DNA of 64,000 bases. Source: Flavobacteriales bacterium (GTDB lineage Bacteria; Bacteroidota; Bacteroidia; Flavobacteriales_F; PHOS-HE28). This document shows positions 32,747 to 41,772 of the stretch, one piece after another. The stretch covers positions 992,001 through 1,056,000 of the forward strand of contig JADJXH010000003.1 in NCBI GenBank assembly GCA_016715895.1, given 5' to 3'. Both the position numbers and the translations under genes were made by a program. The notes beneath the pieces were generated by a model. That model made no database searches. It was not told where the DNA came from and was given only the letters and a program-made list of their open reading frames with translations. Within the stretch, counting starts at the first letter, position 1. Every line of letters begins with the position of its first letter.

Positions 32747-34663
32747 ATGAAACTCAGTGTCATCATCGTCAACTACAACGTCCGGGCCTACCTGGAGCAG
32801 TGCCTGCGCGCGGTGTTCGCCGCGATGGAGGGCGTGCCCGGGGAGGTGTTCGTGGTGGACAACCAGAGCACCGACGGCAGTGTGGAGATGGTGCGCGAAC
32901 GCTTCCCGCAGGTGCGGCTGCTCGCCAACACCGGGAACGTGGGCTTCAGCCGGGCCAACAACCAGGCCATCCGGGAGGCCAGGGGCGACCACATCCTGCT
33001 GCTGAACCCGGACACCATCGTGGGCGAGGATGTGTTCCGCACCGTAGTGGCTTACATGGATGCCGACCCCAAGGTGGGCGGCGTGGGTGTGAAGATGATC
33101 GATGGCACGGGACGATTCCTGCCCGAGAGCAAGCGCGGGCTGCCGACACCGGCGGTGGCCTTCTACAAGATCATCGGCCTGGCCCGTCTCTTCCCGAAGA
33201 GCAGCGTGTTCGGGCGCTACCATCTGGGGCATCTGCCGGAGGACCGCGCCGCCCGGATCGAGATCCTTTCCGGAGCGTGCATGTTCCTGCGCAAACGCAC
33301 CCTCGACGAGGTCGGCTTGCTGGACGAGAGCTTCTTCATGTACGGGGAGGACATCGACCTCAGTTACCGCATCACGCTGGGGGGCTACGAGAACCACTAC
33401 GTCCCTCAGGCGCGCATCCTGCATTACAAGGGCGAGAGCACCAAGAAGAGCAGCGTGAATTACGTCTTCGTGTTCTACAACGCCATGGCCATCTTCGCCC
33501 GCAAGCACTTCACGCGCAAGGGGCCTGACCTCTTCAGTGCCCTGATCCGCGGGGCCATCTATCTCAGCGCTGCGGGCGCCCTGTTCAGCCGCTTCTTCCA
33601 CCGCGCGCTGCTGCCGCTGCTGGACGCCCTGGCCATGGCCGCATTGTTGCTGCTTGTGGGCCCGCACGTGGGCGTGGTGCAATGGGCCGATGGAGCCCCC
33701 CGCCACCTGCTCCCCTTCCTGTCCGCCGCCCTCACCTGCCTGGCCCTCTTCGGTGCGTACGACAGGCCCATCCGGCTCGGTCACGCCGTGAAGGGCGCCG
33801 CCGCCGCCACCCTGCTGATGGCCGCCTGGTGGAGCTGGCGCATGCAGGCCTGGCCGGGCAGCTGGGCCCTGCTCACCTGCCTGGGGCTGATGACCGGCAC
33901 GGCCTTCGCCATCCGGGGCCTGCTGCACATGCTGCGGGTGAAGGGATACGCGTTGCGACCGAGCCATCGGCTGCGCATCGCGGCCATCGGTTCCCCCGAG
34001 CGGGCCAGACAGGCGCTCGACCTCCTGTGGCAGACCCACTTCGGGCTTGGCCGCCAGCTGGTGGAGCCGCCGGAGGTGCTGCAACGAACGGACCGCACGG
34101 CCGAGCTGTGCCGCAGCCTCCGAGACCAGCGCTACGACGAGGTGGTGCTCTGCGCCGGCGACCTGAGCTGGGCCGCGGTGATCGATGCGCTTGAACGGTT
34201 GCGCACCAGCGGGGCCGCCTTCAAGATCGCGCAGCCGGACGGACAGGCGATCATCAGCCCCAACAGCATCGAGAGCCTGCAGGATCTGCTGGTGCTGGAG
34301 GCGCACGCGGTGAACAGCCCCGCCGCGCGGCGCACCAAGCGGATCATGGACGTCACCGTCGCGGTCCTGCTGGCGCTCACCCTTCCCATCAACCTGTGGT
34401 TCGTGCGCCAACGCCGGGGCTTCCTGGACAACCTGTGGCAGGTGCTGCTCGGCCGGCGCACCTGGGTGAGCTACCACCATCGGCCGCCACGGACCATGAA
34501 GCTGCCCCACCTGCGCCGCGGCGTCATCGATCCGGTGCGCGCCCTGGGCCTGCCCGCCGACGGCCTCCTCGTGGACCGCCTCAACCTCATGTATGCCAAG
34601 GACTACCGCGTCTGGGACGACCTGCGGTACATCCGGCGGGGCTTCGCACTGATGGGCTCCTAG
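32747..34663 (+). CDS. GT2 glycosyltransferase fused to a truncated polyprenyl-phosphate sugar-transferase-like region
   Basis: 638 residues. Residues 1-250 are a GT2 rhamnosyl/galactofuranosyl-transferase-like domain (SVIIVNYNVR, VVDNQSTDGS, LLLNPDT, ESFFMYGEDIDLSYR). Membrane helices follow (about 270-390). Then comes a Rossmann-like segment (LRIAAIGSPERARQAL, about 405-500) like the CoA_binding_3 region of WbaP-type transferases, and KRIMDVTVAVLLALTLPIN, which matches the membrane-insertion helix of the bacterial sugar transferase family. The catalytic core after that helix is absent or reduced. It could initiate or extend a lipid-linked glycan, or the tail could be non-catalytic. Confidence 0.78.
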   Translation: MKLSVIIVNYNVRAYLEQCLRAVFAAMEGVPGEVFVVDNQSTDGSVEMVRERFPQVRLLANTGNVGFSRANNQAIREARGDHILLLNPDTIVGEDVFRTVVAYMDADPKVGGVGVKMIDGTGRFLPESKRGLPTPAVAFYKIIGLARLFPKSSVFGRYHLGHLPEDRAARIEILSGACMFLRKRTLDEVGLLDESFFMYGEDIDLSYRITLGGYENHYVPQARILHYKGESTKKSSVNYVFVFYNAMAIFARKHFTRKGPDLFSALIRGAIYLSAAGALFSRFFHRALLPLLDALAMAALLLLVGPHVGVVQWADGAPRHLLPFLSAALTCLALFGAYDRPIRLGHAVKGAAAATLLMAAWWSWRMQAWPGSWALLTCLGLMTGTAFAIRGLLHMLRVKGYALRPSHRLRIAAIGSPERARQALDLLWQTHFGLGRQLVEPPEVLQRTDRTAELCRSLRDQRYDEVVLCAGDLSWAAVIDALERLRTSGAAFKIAQPDGQAIISPNSIESLQDLLVLEAHAVNSPAARRTKRIMDVTVAVLLALTLPINLWFVRQRRGFLDNLWQVLLGRRTWVSYHHRPPRTMKLPHLRRGVIDPVRALGLPADGLLVDRLNLMYAKDYRVWDDLRYIRRGFALMGS

Positions 34664-34690
34664 GGCCCGCGCACGTCGGTGTCCGGTGGT

Positions 34691-34698
34691 TACTTTTG
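34691..34698 (+). promoter_or_regulatory. -7 element TACTTTTG for the E2 gene
   Basis: Exact TAnnTTTG, 11 nt before the ATG at 34710. Confidence 0.6.
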
Positions 34699-34709
34699 GC
34701 CCCGACGCG

Positions 34710-36029
34710 ATGGCCCAGAACGAGATCCTCCTGCCCAAGATGGGCGAAAGCGTGGCCGAGGCCACGATCATCAAGTGGCTCAAGAACGAAGGCGACCGTG
34801 TGGCCGCCGATGAGCCCATCGTGGAGATCGCCACCGACAAGGTGGACAGCGAGGTGCCCGCGCCGCACGACGGGGTGCTGGTGAAACGCCTGGTGGGCGA
34901 AGGGGATGTGGTGAAGGTGGGCCAGCCCATCGCCGCGATCAGCTCCGGCGCCGGCGCGCCTGCAGCAGCGCCTTCGAGCGCGGCATCGACCGCCGCCCCC
35001 GCCAGCAACGGAAGCCCGGCGGCCAGCGCCACACCCCGGCCTGTTGGTGCCGCCGTCACCCGCACCGGTCCCAGCGGCAAGTTCTACAGCCCCCTGGTGC
35101 GCACCATCGCCGAGCAGGAAGGGGTGAGCATGGCCGAGTTGGAAGCCATCGCCGGCTCCGGAGAAGGTGGCCGGGTGACCAAGAAGGACCTGCTGGACTA
35201 CCTGCCCACGCGCGGTGCCGCTCCTGCCCCCGCCCCTGCCACTGCTTCTGCTCCTGCCCCTGCTCCTGCCCCGGCGCCGGCCGCCGCTTCGGCGCCCGCC
35301 CCCAAGCTCACCCCTGCCCCGGGCGACGAGCTGATCGAGATGGACCGCATGCGCAAGCTGATCGCCGATCACATGGTGATGAGCAAGCGCACGAGCCCCC
35401 ACGTCACCAGCTTCGTGGAGGCCGACGTGACGAACCTTGTGCTCTGGCGCGATCGGGTGAAGAACGCCTTCGAAAAGCGCGAGGGCGAGAAGCTGACGTT
35501 CACGCCGATCTTCATCATGGCCATCGCGCAGGCCATCAAGGAGATGCCGATGATCAACATCCAGGTCGACGGCCATACGATCATCCGCAAGCGCGACATC
35601 AACATCGGCATGGCGGCGGCGCTGCCCACGGGCAACCTCATCGTGCCGGTGATCAAGAACGCCGACCAGCTCAACCTGGTGGGCCTGGCCCGGAAGGTGA
35701 ACGACCTGGCCCGGCGCGCACGGGAGAACAAGCTGCAGCCCGACGAGATCAGCGGCGGCACGTACACCGTCACCAACGTGGGCACCTTCGGCAATGTGCT
35801 GGGCACGCCGGTGATCAACCAGCCGCAGGTGGCGATCATGGCCACCGGCGCGATCAGGAAGAAACCGGCGGTCCTGGAGACCCCGGCCGGGGATGTGATC
35901 GCCGTGCGCCACATGATGTTCCTGAGCCACAGCTACGACCACCGCGTGGTGGACGGCGCGCTGGGGGGCCGCTTCGTTCGACGCGTGGCGGACATTCTGG
36001 AAGCGTGGTCACTGGACCAGGACATCTGA
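34710..36029 (+). CDS. Dihydrolipoamide acyltransferase (E2) of a 2-oxoacid dehydrogenase complex
   Basis: 439 residues. One lipoyl domain (lipoylated Lys in EIATDKVDSEV, about residue 43), an Ala/Pro/Ser linker, a peripheral-subunit-binding domain (YSPLVRTIAEQEGVSMAEL, about 125-165), a very Ala/Pro-rich linker (about 175-205), and the catalytic domain ending in SHSYDHRVVDGALGG with the active-site His. It transfers the acyl group from lipoate to CoA. Which complex (pyruvate, branched-chain or 2-oxoglutarate) is not certain; E1 and E3 are not adjacent. The gene is monocistronic. Confidence 0.93.
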   Translation: MAQNEILLPKMGESVAEATIIKWLKNEGDRVAADEPIVEIATDKVDSEVPAPHDGVLVKRLVGEGDVVKVGQPIAAISSGAGAPAAAPSSAASTAAPASNGSPAASATPRPVGAAVTRTGPSGKFYSPLVRTIAEQEGVSMAELEAIAGSGEGGRVTKKDLLDYLPTRGAAPAPAPATASAPAPAPAPAPAAASAPAPKLTPAPGDELIEMDRMRKLIADHMVMSKRTSPHVTSFVEADVTNLVLWRDRVKNAFEKREGEKLTFTPIFIMAIAQAIKEMPMINIQVDGHTIIRKRDINIGMAAALPTGNLIVPVIKNADQLNLVGLARKVNDLARRARENKLQPDEISGGTYTVTNVGTFGNVLGTPVINQPQVAIMATGAIRKKPAVLETPAGDVIAVRHMMFLSHSYDHRVVDGALGGRFVRRVADILEAWSLDQDI

Positions 36030-36054
36030 ACCGATCCCCGCTGGGGAAAATGGC

Positions 36055-36062
36055 TACATTTC
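36055..36062 (+). promoter_or_regulatory. -7-like element TACATTTC for the PorE-like gene
   Basis: 7 of 8 positions fit TAnnTTTG, 37 nt before the ATG at 36100. Confidence 0.4.
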
Positions 36063-36099
36063 GCAGCCCTCGATCAGGGCCTGAACCATTCGTACCGCA

Positions 36100-38283
36100 A
36101 TGAAGCACGGCTACGCGCTCCTTCTCTCCTCCACACTGCTCGTCCCCATGGACGGCGCCTTCGCCCAGGGCGAGAGCACCACGTTCACCTGGAAGTTCGA
36201 GGAGGGCAACAAGCTCATGGAGGAGAAGCTCTACAACCAGTCGGCCGAGATCTGGGACCAGCTGGTGCAGGAGCAACCGGACAACGCCAACCTGAACTAC
36301 AAGCTGGGGTACTGCTATTTCCATTCGTACAACCAGAAGCACAAAGCCCTGCCCTATCTGGAGAAGGCGGCCGCCCAGCGCAGTTCCGGCTACGGGGGGT
36401 TCAACACGGCCGGCTACGATCCCTTCGACGTTCGGGAGAAGAACGCGCCCGTGGAGGTGGATTACTATCTGGGACGCGCGTACCACCTGAACGGGGAGTA
36501 CGACAAAGCCGACCAGTCCTACCAGAAGTTCCTTGATGGCGCGGACAAGGCGCACGAGCTCTATCCCATGGCGACACGCGGCAAGGAGCAGACGGCCAAT
36601 GCCCGCAAGCTCGTCGCCGACCCCAAGCCGTACCAGATCAGCAATGTGGGCAAGGTGGTGAACCAGGATCACCCCGACTTCAGCCCCGTGCTGAGCGTGG
36701 ACGGCAACGCGCTCTTCTTCACCAGCCGACGTGTGCGTCCGGACAGCTCCAACAGCGGCGTCATCGATCCGGTGGCCGGCCTGCCGTTCGAGAACATCTA
36801 TGTGAGCTACAAGGACCGCGAGGGCAACTGGCAGGCACCCGAACTGCTCAACATCAACCCGCCCGAAGGAGGTCATCTGGCCAGCGTGAACGTATCCGCC
36901 GATGGACAGACCCTCTTCATCTACCGGGACGACGGAGGTGATGGCAACCTCTACGAAAGCCGGCTTGTGGGCGAATTGTGGAGCGATCCCGTGCTCATCG
37001 GCAGTGACGTGAACACCAAGAGCTGGGAGACCCATGCCGCGATCACGGCCGACGGGAACACCCTCTACTTCGTGAGCGACCGCAAGGGCGGCGCAGGTGG
37101 TCGTGACATCTACCGCGTGGTGAAGCTGCCCACCGGTGAATGGAGCAAGGCCCAAAGCATCGGCAATGTGGTGAACACGCCATATGACGAGGATGCCGTG
37201 TTCATCCACCCCAATGGCCGCACCATGTTCTTCGCTTCCAAGGGCCACAACAGCATGGGTGGCTTCGACATCTTCACCACCGAGATGCAGGAGGACGGCA
37301 CGTGGACCCCTCCGGTGAACATCGGGGTGCCCCTCAACACGGTGGACGATGACGTCTTCTTCGTGACCACCGCCGACGGCCGGCGCGGTTACTTCAGCTC
37401 CGACAAGATCGGCGGGTATGGCGAGAAGGACATCTACTTCGTCGACCTTCCCGAGGAGATGGAATCCGAGGGCCTCACGGTGCTCAAGGGATTCATCATC
37501 CCCCCGCCGGGCACCACCCTGCCGCCGAGCACCATCCTGTACGTCACCGACAAGGCCACTGGCGAGGTGAAGACCTACAAACCGCGGCAGCGTGACGGCG
37601 TGTATGTGGTGATCCTGCCGCCGTGCAAGGAGTACAACCTGGATTACCGGGTGGACGACAAGACGATCCATACGGAGGACATCTATGTCGAGTGCGAGAC
37701 CGCCTATCAGGAGATCAACAAGGAGATCTACCTGAACCCGGTGAGCATCACCGGACCGGCGAGCATTGTGGACCTGCCCAAGGGCGCTCCTCCGGGCAGC
37801 AAGGAGAAGGGTGAACCCGCCACGACCGGTGGGAAGGCCAAACCTGAGGAGTACCTGACCGATGCCCAGTTGAAGGAGAAGGGCAAGACCCACACGATGC
37901 CCGACGCCAGCTACGCGGCCGAGTATGCCAAGTACTACGAGTACAACAAAAAGGACATCGATCAGGCCGAGACGGATTGGAAGGGCTTCATCGACACCGT
38001 GGTGGGCCTGATCGACAAGAACGGCAAGGCCACCATCGTCATCGAGGCCAGCGCCTCGAAGGTGCCCACCCGGACCTTCGGCACCAACGAGAACCTGAGC
38101 CGCCAGCGGATGGACGATGCCCGCAAGCGCCTCATCGAGGCGGTGCAGGCCCGCGGCAAGAACGCCGACGTCATCTACATCGAGGCCATCAACTCCCTGG
38201 TGCAGGGCCCGGCCTACAAGGGCGATTACATCAACACCGAGAAGTACGGCAAGTTCCAGTATGTCAAGCTGAAGACGCGCTGA
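36100..38283 (+). CDS. TPR/beta-propeller/OmpA-like envelope protein, PorE-like
   Basis: 727 residues. Order of parts: signal peptide (to about residue 22), TPR-like helices (about 30-165, NANLNYKLGYCYFHSYNQKHKALPYLEKA in two halves), a PD40/WD40-type propeller with repeats such as DFSPVLSVDGNALFFTS and THAAITADGNTLYFVSDRKGG (about 185-450), a carboxypeptidase-regulatory-like segment (about 460-540), and a C-terminal OmpA-like domain (VIEASASKVPT, ENLSRQRMDDARKRL). This matches PorE, the peptidoglycan-linked T9SS component, and related proteins. A strong terminator follows. Assignment to PorE proper rather than a paralogue is inferred. Confidence 0.75.
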   Translation: MKHGYALLLSSTLLVPMDGAFAQGESTTFTWKFEEGNKLMEEKLYNQSAEIWDQLVQEQPDNANLNYKLGYCYFHSYNQKHKALPYLEKAAAQRSSGYGGFNTAGYDPFDVREKNAPVEVDYYLGRAYHLNGEYDKADQSYQKFLDGADKAHELYPMATRGKEQTANARKLVADPKPYQISNVGKVVNQDHPDFSPVLSVDGNALFFTSRRVRPDSSNSGVIDPVAGLPFENIYVSYKDREGNWQAPELLNINPPEGGHLASVNVSADGQTLFIYRDDGGDGNLYESRLVGELWSDPVLIGSDVNTKSWETHAAITADGNTLYFVSDRKGGAGGRDIYRVVKLPTGEWSKAQSIGNVVNTPYDEDAVFIHPNGRTMFFASKGHNSMGGFDIFTTEMQEDGTWTPPVNIGVPLNTVDDDVFFVTTADGRRGYFSSDKIGGYGEKDIYFVDLPEEMESEGLTVLKGFIIPPPGTTLPPSTILYVTDKATGEVKTYKPRQRDGVYVVILPPCKEYNLDYRVDDKTIHTEDIYVECETAYQEINKEIYLNPVSITGPASIVDLPKGAPPGSKEKGEPATTGGKAKPEEYLTDAQLKEKGKTHTMPDASYAAEYAKYYEYNKKDIDQAETDWKGFIDTVVGLIDKNGKATIVIEASASKVPTRTFGTNENLSRQRMDDARKRLIEAVQARGKNADVIYIEAINSLVQGPAYKGDYINTEKYGKFQYVKLKTR

Positions 38284-38306
38284 TCCCTGCCGCTGTGGAC
38301 AACTTG

Positions 38307-38336
38307 AAAGCCCTCCGGACCTCCGGGGGGCTTTTT
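38307..38336 (+). terminator. Rho-independent terminator after the PorE-like gene
   Basis: GCCCTCCGGA (38310-38319) pairs with TCCGGGGGGC (38322-38331; one G-U) and is followed by TTTTT. Confidence 0.88.
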
Positions 38337-38354
38337 CATGGCCAACTTGCGGAC

Positions 38355-39131
38355 ATGCGGCTGCACCTTCAACGGCCACTCGCCTTCTTCGACCTGGAGA
38401 CCACCGGAACCCGCATCGGTCAGGACCGGATCGTGCAGGTCGGCATCGTGCGCATGACCCCCGACGGGAGCAGGCAGCCGTGGCAGAGCCTGGTGAACCC
38501 TGGCATGCCCATCCCTCCGGAGGCCAGCGCCATCCACGGCATCACGGACGCCATGGTGGCCGATGCGCCGCCGCTGGGGGCCTTGGCGGATGAGGTGCTG
38601 GCGGCCCTGGAGGGTTGCGACCTGGCCGGTTTCAACGTCATCCGCTTCGATGTGCCCTTCCTGGCCGAGGAACTGCATCGCGTGGGCCATGCGTGGGACA
38701 CCTCCGCCCTGCGTATCGTGGATGTGCAGCGCATCTTCCACCGGATGGAGCCCCGCGACCTGAGCGCGGCGCTGCGCTTTTACTGCGGCCGGGAGCACGG
38801 TGGCGCACACGATGCCCTGGCCGATGTGGAGGCTACGGCCGATGTGCTGCTCGCCCAGTTGGAGCGGTACGGCGACCTTCCTGCCGACGTGGACCAGCTC
38901 GGCGAGTTCAGCGGAGACCGCCAGCGCAGCCCCGATGCGGCCGGCAAGCTGGCCTTCGACCAGAACGGCCAGATCTGCCTCACCTTCGGCAAGTACCGGG
39001 GATGGCCCCTGGAGTCAATCGGCCGCAACGACCCCGGCTACATGCAATGGCTGATGACCAAGGCCGAACTGCCCGGCAGCACCCTGGCGGTGATGCGCAA
39101 GGCCTTGGAGGACCTCAACAGCGTGGGCTGA
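38355..39131 (+). CDS. DnaQ-like 3'-5' exonuclease with ExoX-type C-terminal motif
   Basis: 258 residues from ATG 38355. Exo I in AFFDLETTGTR, Exo II region GFNVIRFDVPFLAEEL, Exo III HDALADVEATADVLL: the DEDDh set. The C-terminal segment ICLTFGKYRGWPLESIG with YMQWLM is the small motif (ExoX/DUF3820 type) found after exonuclease domains. Likely acts in DNA repair or polymerase proofreading in trans. The gene begins 19 nt after a terminator and has no clear -7 box. Confidence 0.88.
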   Translation: MRLHLQRPLAFFDLETTGTRIGQDRIVQVGIVRMTPDGSRQPWQSLVNPGMPIPPEASAIHGITDAMVADAPPLGALADEVLAALEGCDLAGFNVIRFDVPFLAEELHRVGHAWDTSALRIVDVQRIFHRMEPRDLSAALRFYCGREHGGAHDALADVEATADVLLAQLERYGDLPADVDQLGEFSGDRQRSPDAAGKLAFDQNGQICLTFGKYRGWPLESIGRNDPGYMQWLMTKAELPGSTLAVMRKALEDLNSVG

Positions 39132-39172
39132 CCGGCCACGAAGACCCGTTCAACACGCCAACCACCACGCTC

Positions 39173-39787
39173 ATGAAGTGCATCTGCATCGGCCGCAACT
39201 ACGGTGACCACGCCCGCGAGCTGGGGAACGCCCCTCCCGAAGAGCCGGTCTTCTTCCTGAAGCCCTTCACGGCCATCGCCCACCCCGGCAGGCCCCTGAA
39301 GCTCCCCACCCACCTGGGCACCATCCACCACGAACTGGAGCTGGTGTGCGTGCTGGACGGCTACGCCAAGGACATCCCGGCGGCCATGGCGCCGGGCATG
39401 ATCAGCGCCTACACCCTGGGCCTGGACCTGACCGCGCGCGACATCCAGAACGACCTGAAGGCCAAGGGGCTGCCCTGGGAGAAGGCCAAGGCGTTCGACG
39501 ACAGTGCGGTGATCGGGGACGTGCACCTGCCCATGACCAGCGCCACCGACCTGCAGAGCTTTCAGATCGAGCTGCTCCGCAACGGCACCCTGGTGCAGCG
39601 TGGCCGAACGCGGGACATGCTCTTCCCGGTGCATGAACTGATCGCCTACGTGTCGCGCTTCATCACCTTGGAACCGGGCGACCTGCTCTTCACGGGCACA
39701 CCGGCCGGTGTGGGCCCCATCGCCGTGGGCGACACCCTGGAGGGCATCCTGGACGGCAAACGCATGCTGCGCGTCACCGTGGAGTAA
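39173..39787 (+). CDS. Fumarylacetoacetate hydrolase (FAH) family protein
   Basis: 204 residues. Metal-binding FAH-fold elements are visible: HHELELVCVL (the two Glu ligands), LDLTARDIQ, LPWEKAKAFDDSAVIG and LFTGTPAGVGPI. Family members hydrolyse or decarboxylate 2-oxo acids (acylpyruvase, oxaloacetate decarboxylase, 2-hydroxyhepta-2,4-diene-1,7-dioate isomerase). The substrate is open; short single-domain forms like this are often acylpyruvate/oxaloacetate enzymes. It follows the exonuclease gene by 41 nt and may be co-transcribed with it. Confidence 0.88.
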   Translation: MKCICIGRNYGDHARELGNAPPEEPVFFLKPFTAIAHPGRPLKLPTHLGTIHHELELVCVLDGYAKDIPAAMAPGMISAYTLGLDLTARDIQNDLKAKGLPWEKAKAFDDSAVIGDVHLPMTSATDLQSFQIELLRNGTLVQRGRTRDMLFPVHELIAYVSRFITLEPGDLLFTGTPAGVGPIAVGDTLEGILDGKRMLRVTVE

Positions 39788-39812
39788 GGCCGGACGGCTC
39801 GAAGCGCCGGGC

Positions 39813-39820
39813 TACCTTTG
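39813..39820 (+). promoter_or_regulatory. -7 element TACCTTTG for the kdsA operon
   Basis: Exact consensus, 35 nt before the ATG at 39856. Confidence 0.6.
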
Positions 39821-39855
39821 CCCGCCGGCCGGTCGAGCGGTCGGTCCCTGTGCTC

Positions 39856-40701
39856 ATGACCAAGATCGTCCACGTCGGCAACATCGCCTGCGGCTCCGAC
39901 CAGCTCTTCCTCATCTCCGGTCCCTGCGTGATCGAGACCGAGGACGTGATGCTGCGCACCGCCGAGAAGCTCAAGGAGGTGAGCGAGCGCCTGAAGCTGC
40001 CCGTGATCTACAAGAGCAGCTTCACCAAGGACAACCGCAGCAGTGTGGACTTCTACCAGGGCCCCGGCTTGGAGGAAGGGCTGAAGGTGCTCGCCCGCAT
40101 CAAGAAGGACTTCGGCTTCCCGATCCTCACGGACATCCACTACCCCAGCCAGGCCAAGCCCGCCGCCGAGGTGGTGGACGTGCTGCAGATCCCGGCCTAC
40201 TTGGTGATGCAGACCACCTTGGTCACCGAGGCTGCGAAGACCGGCGCGGTGATCAACTTGAAGCACGCGCAGTTCCTGGCGCCGGACAACATGATCAAGC
40301 CGGCCGAGAAGTGCGTGAGCGTGGGGAATGACAAGATCATCCTCACCGAGCGCGGCTACACCTTCGGCTACAACGACCTGATCGTGGACCCCCGCGCGTT
40401 CTACCACATGCGCAGGACGGGCTACCCCGTGGTGTTCGACATCACGCACAGCATCCGCAAGTACGGCATCCCCAGCGCCGACCCGCGCGGCGGCAACCGC
40501 GACGTGATGCCCACCATCGCCCGCGCCGGCGTGGCCGCTGGTGTGGACGGCGTGTTCATCGAGACCCATCCCGATCCCAGCACCGCCGAGTGCGACGCCG
40601 CCAGCCAGCTCTGCGTGTACGACCTGGAGGAATTCATCAAGCCCCTGCTCGATCTTCACGCCGTGGAGGTGAAGCACCGCAACGTCACTGTAACCCCATA
40701 G
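39856..40701 (+). CDS. kdsA: 3-deoxy-8-phosphooctulonate (Kdo-8-P) synthase
   Basis: 281 residues from ATG 39856 (GTG two codons upstream is possible). Conserved KdsA segments: ISGPCVIETED, YKSSFTKDNRSS, TDIHYPSQ, LKHAQFLAP, DITHSIRK, ADPRGGNRD and VFIETHPDPS. It condenses phosphoenolpyruvate with D-arabinose-5-phosphate to Kdo-8-phosphate for LPS. The next two genes are the transaldolase-CBS fusion and a KdsC-like phosphatase, so A5P supply, condensation and dephosphorylation are grouped. kdsB is not in the window. Confidence 0.95.
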   Translation: MTKIVHVGNIACGSDQLFLISGPCVIETEDVMLRTAEKLKEVSERLKLPVIYKSSFTKDNRSSVDFYQGPGLEEGLKVLARIKKDFGFPILTDIHYPSQAKPAAEVVDVLQIPAYLVMQTTLVTEAAKTGAVINLKHAQFLAPDNMIKPAEKCVSVGNDKIILTERGYTFGYNDLIVDPRAFYHMRRTGYPVVFDITHSIRKYGIPSADPRGGNRDVMPTIARAGVAAGVDGVFIETHPDPSTAECDAASQLCVYDLEEFIKPLLDLHAVEVKHRNVTVTP

Positions 40702-40711
40702 ATTAAAGTAC

Positions 40712-40731
40712 GGGCGACTATATGGTCGCCC
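40712..40731 (+). other. Hairpin between kdsA and the transaldolase-CBS gene
   Basis: GGGCGAC-TATATG-GTCGCCC, 7 bp, ends 18 nt before the next ATG. No T-tract. It may set relative expression of kdsA and the next gene. Confidence 0.45.
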
Positions 40732-40749
40732 CAACACACTCCGCATTCC

Positions 40750-41772
40750 ATGGAACTCTACCTCGACAGCGCCGACATCAAGGAGATCGATGAAGCCTTC
40801 AAGCTCGGCTTCCTCACCGGCCTCACCACCACGCCCACCTTCATGCACCGGGGCGGGGTCACGAACATCGACAAGATGATCCTCGACCTCGCCAAGAAGG
40901 TCCCCATCCTGCAGGTGGAGGCCCTGGGCGAGACCGCCGAGGAAGTGGTGAAGGAGGCCAAGCGCCAGCTGAAGATGGGCCTGAAGAAGGAGACCACCGT
41001 CTTCAAGATCCCTGTGAGCCTGGAGGGCCTGCGCGCGTGCAAGATGCTGCGCAACGAGGGCATCATGGTGAACGTGCACCTGGTGTACACCATCCAGCAG
41101 GCCTACATGGCCATGCAGGCGGGTGCCACCTACGTGTGCCCGCTCGTCGGCCGCCTTCAGGACCAGGGCCACGACGCCCTCGCCCTCGTGGAGCAGTGCG
41201 TGCGTGCCGTGAACTACTACGGCTACGACACCAAGATCATGTTCAGCAGCGTGCGCACCGTGGAGCACGTGCGCAATGCCGTGGAGCTCGGGGTGCACAC
41301 GATCACCGTGCCCTGGAAGCTGATGAAGCAGCTCACCGACAACCATTTCACGGCCATTGGCACCAAGCAGTTCTACGTGGACACGCGCCTAATCACCATG
41401 AAGGTGAAGGACGTGCTCTCGCGCAGCAACCCCATCGTGAAGGACAGCGCCACCGTGAGCGAGGCCCTGGTGGAGATGACCAAGCATGGCTTCGGTGCCG
41501 TGATGGTGGTTGACGGCAAGGGCAAGAACGTGGGCGTCTTCACCGACGGTGGTCTACGCCGCGGCATCGAGAAGGAGGGCAACAAGTTCCTAGCGAAGAA
41601 ACTGAGCACGCTGAAGTTCAACGCGCCCTTCACCATCAGCCCGGAGGCCCTGCTCGACGAGGCCCAGAAGGCCTTCAAGGAGCACAAGGTGGACACGCTG
41701 AGCGTGAGCGAGAACGGCAAGCAGCTCGGCATGCTCGACATCCAGGACCTGATGAAGGCGATCGCGGGGTGA
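40750..41772 (+). CDS. Transaldolase/FSA-type aldolase domain fused to two KdsD-type CBS domains
   Basis: 340 residues. Residues 1-215 are a TAL/FSA barrel: Asp6 (LYLDSAD), Schiff-base Lys86 in VFKIPVS, GATYVCPLVGRL. Residues 219-340 hold two CBS motifs: VKDVLSRSNPIVKDSATVSEALVEM with GVFTDGGLRR, and a second ending LGMLDIQDLMKAI. Both closely resemble the CBS pair of arabinose-5-phosphate isomerase KdsD (its GIFTDGDLRR and LLGVLHMHDLL), whose N-terminal domain is a SIS isomerase instead. Relative to FSA, the TTNPS motif is TTTPT and NCTLVF is NVHLVY, so donor binding probably differs. It lies between kdsA and a kdsC-like gene. A role in making A5P or a related aldose phosphate is inferred, not shown. 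Confidence 0.85.
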   Translation: MELYLDSADIKEIDEAFKLGFLTGLTTTPTFMHRGGVTNIDKMILDLAKKVPILQVEALGETAEEVVKEAKRQLKMGLKKETTVFKIPVSLEGLRACKMLRNEGIMVNVHLVYTIQQAYMAMQAGATYVCPLVGRLQDQGHDALALVEQCVRAVNYYGYDTKIMFSSVRTVEHVRNAVELGVHTITVPWKLMKQLTDNHFTAIGTKQFYVDTRLITMKVKDVLSRSNPIVKDSATVSEALVEMTKHGFGAVMVVDGKGKNVGVFTDGGLRRGIEKEGNKFLAKKLSTLKFNAPFTISPEALLDEAQKAFKEHKVDTLSVSENGKQLGMLDIQDLMKAIAG

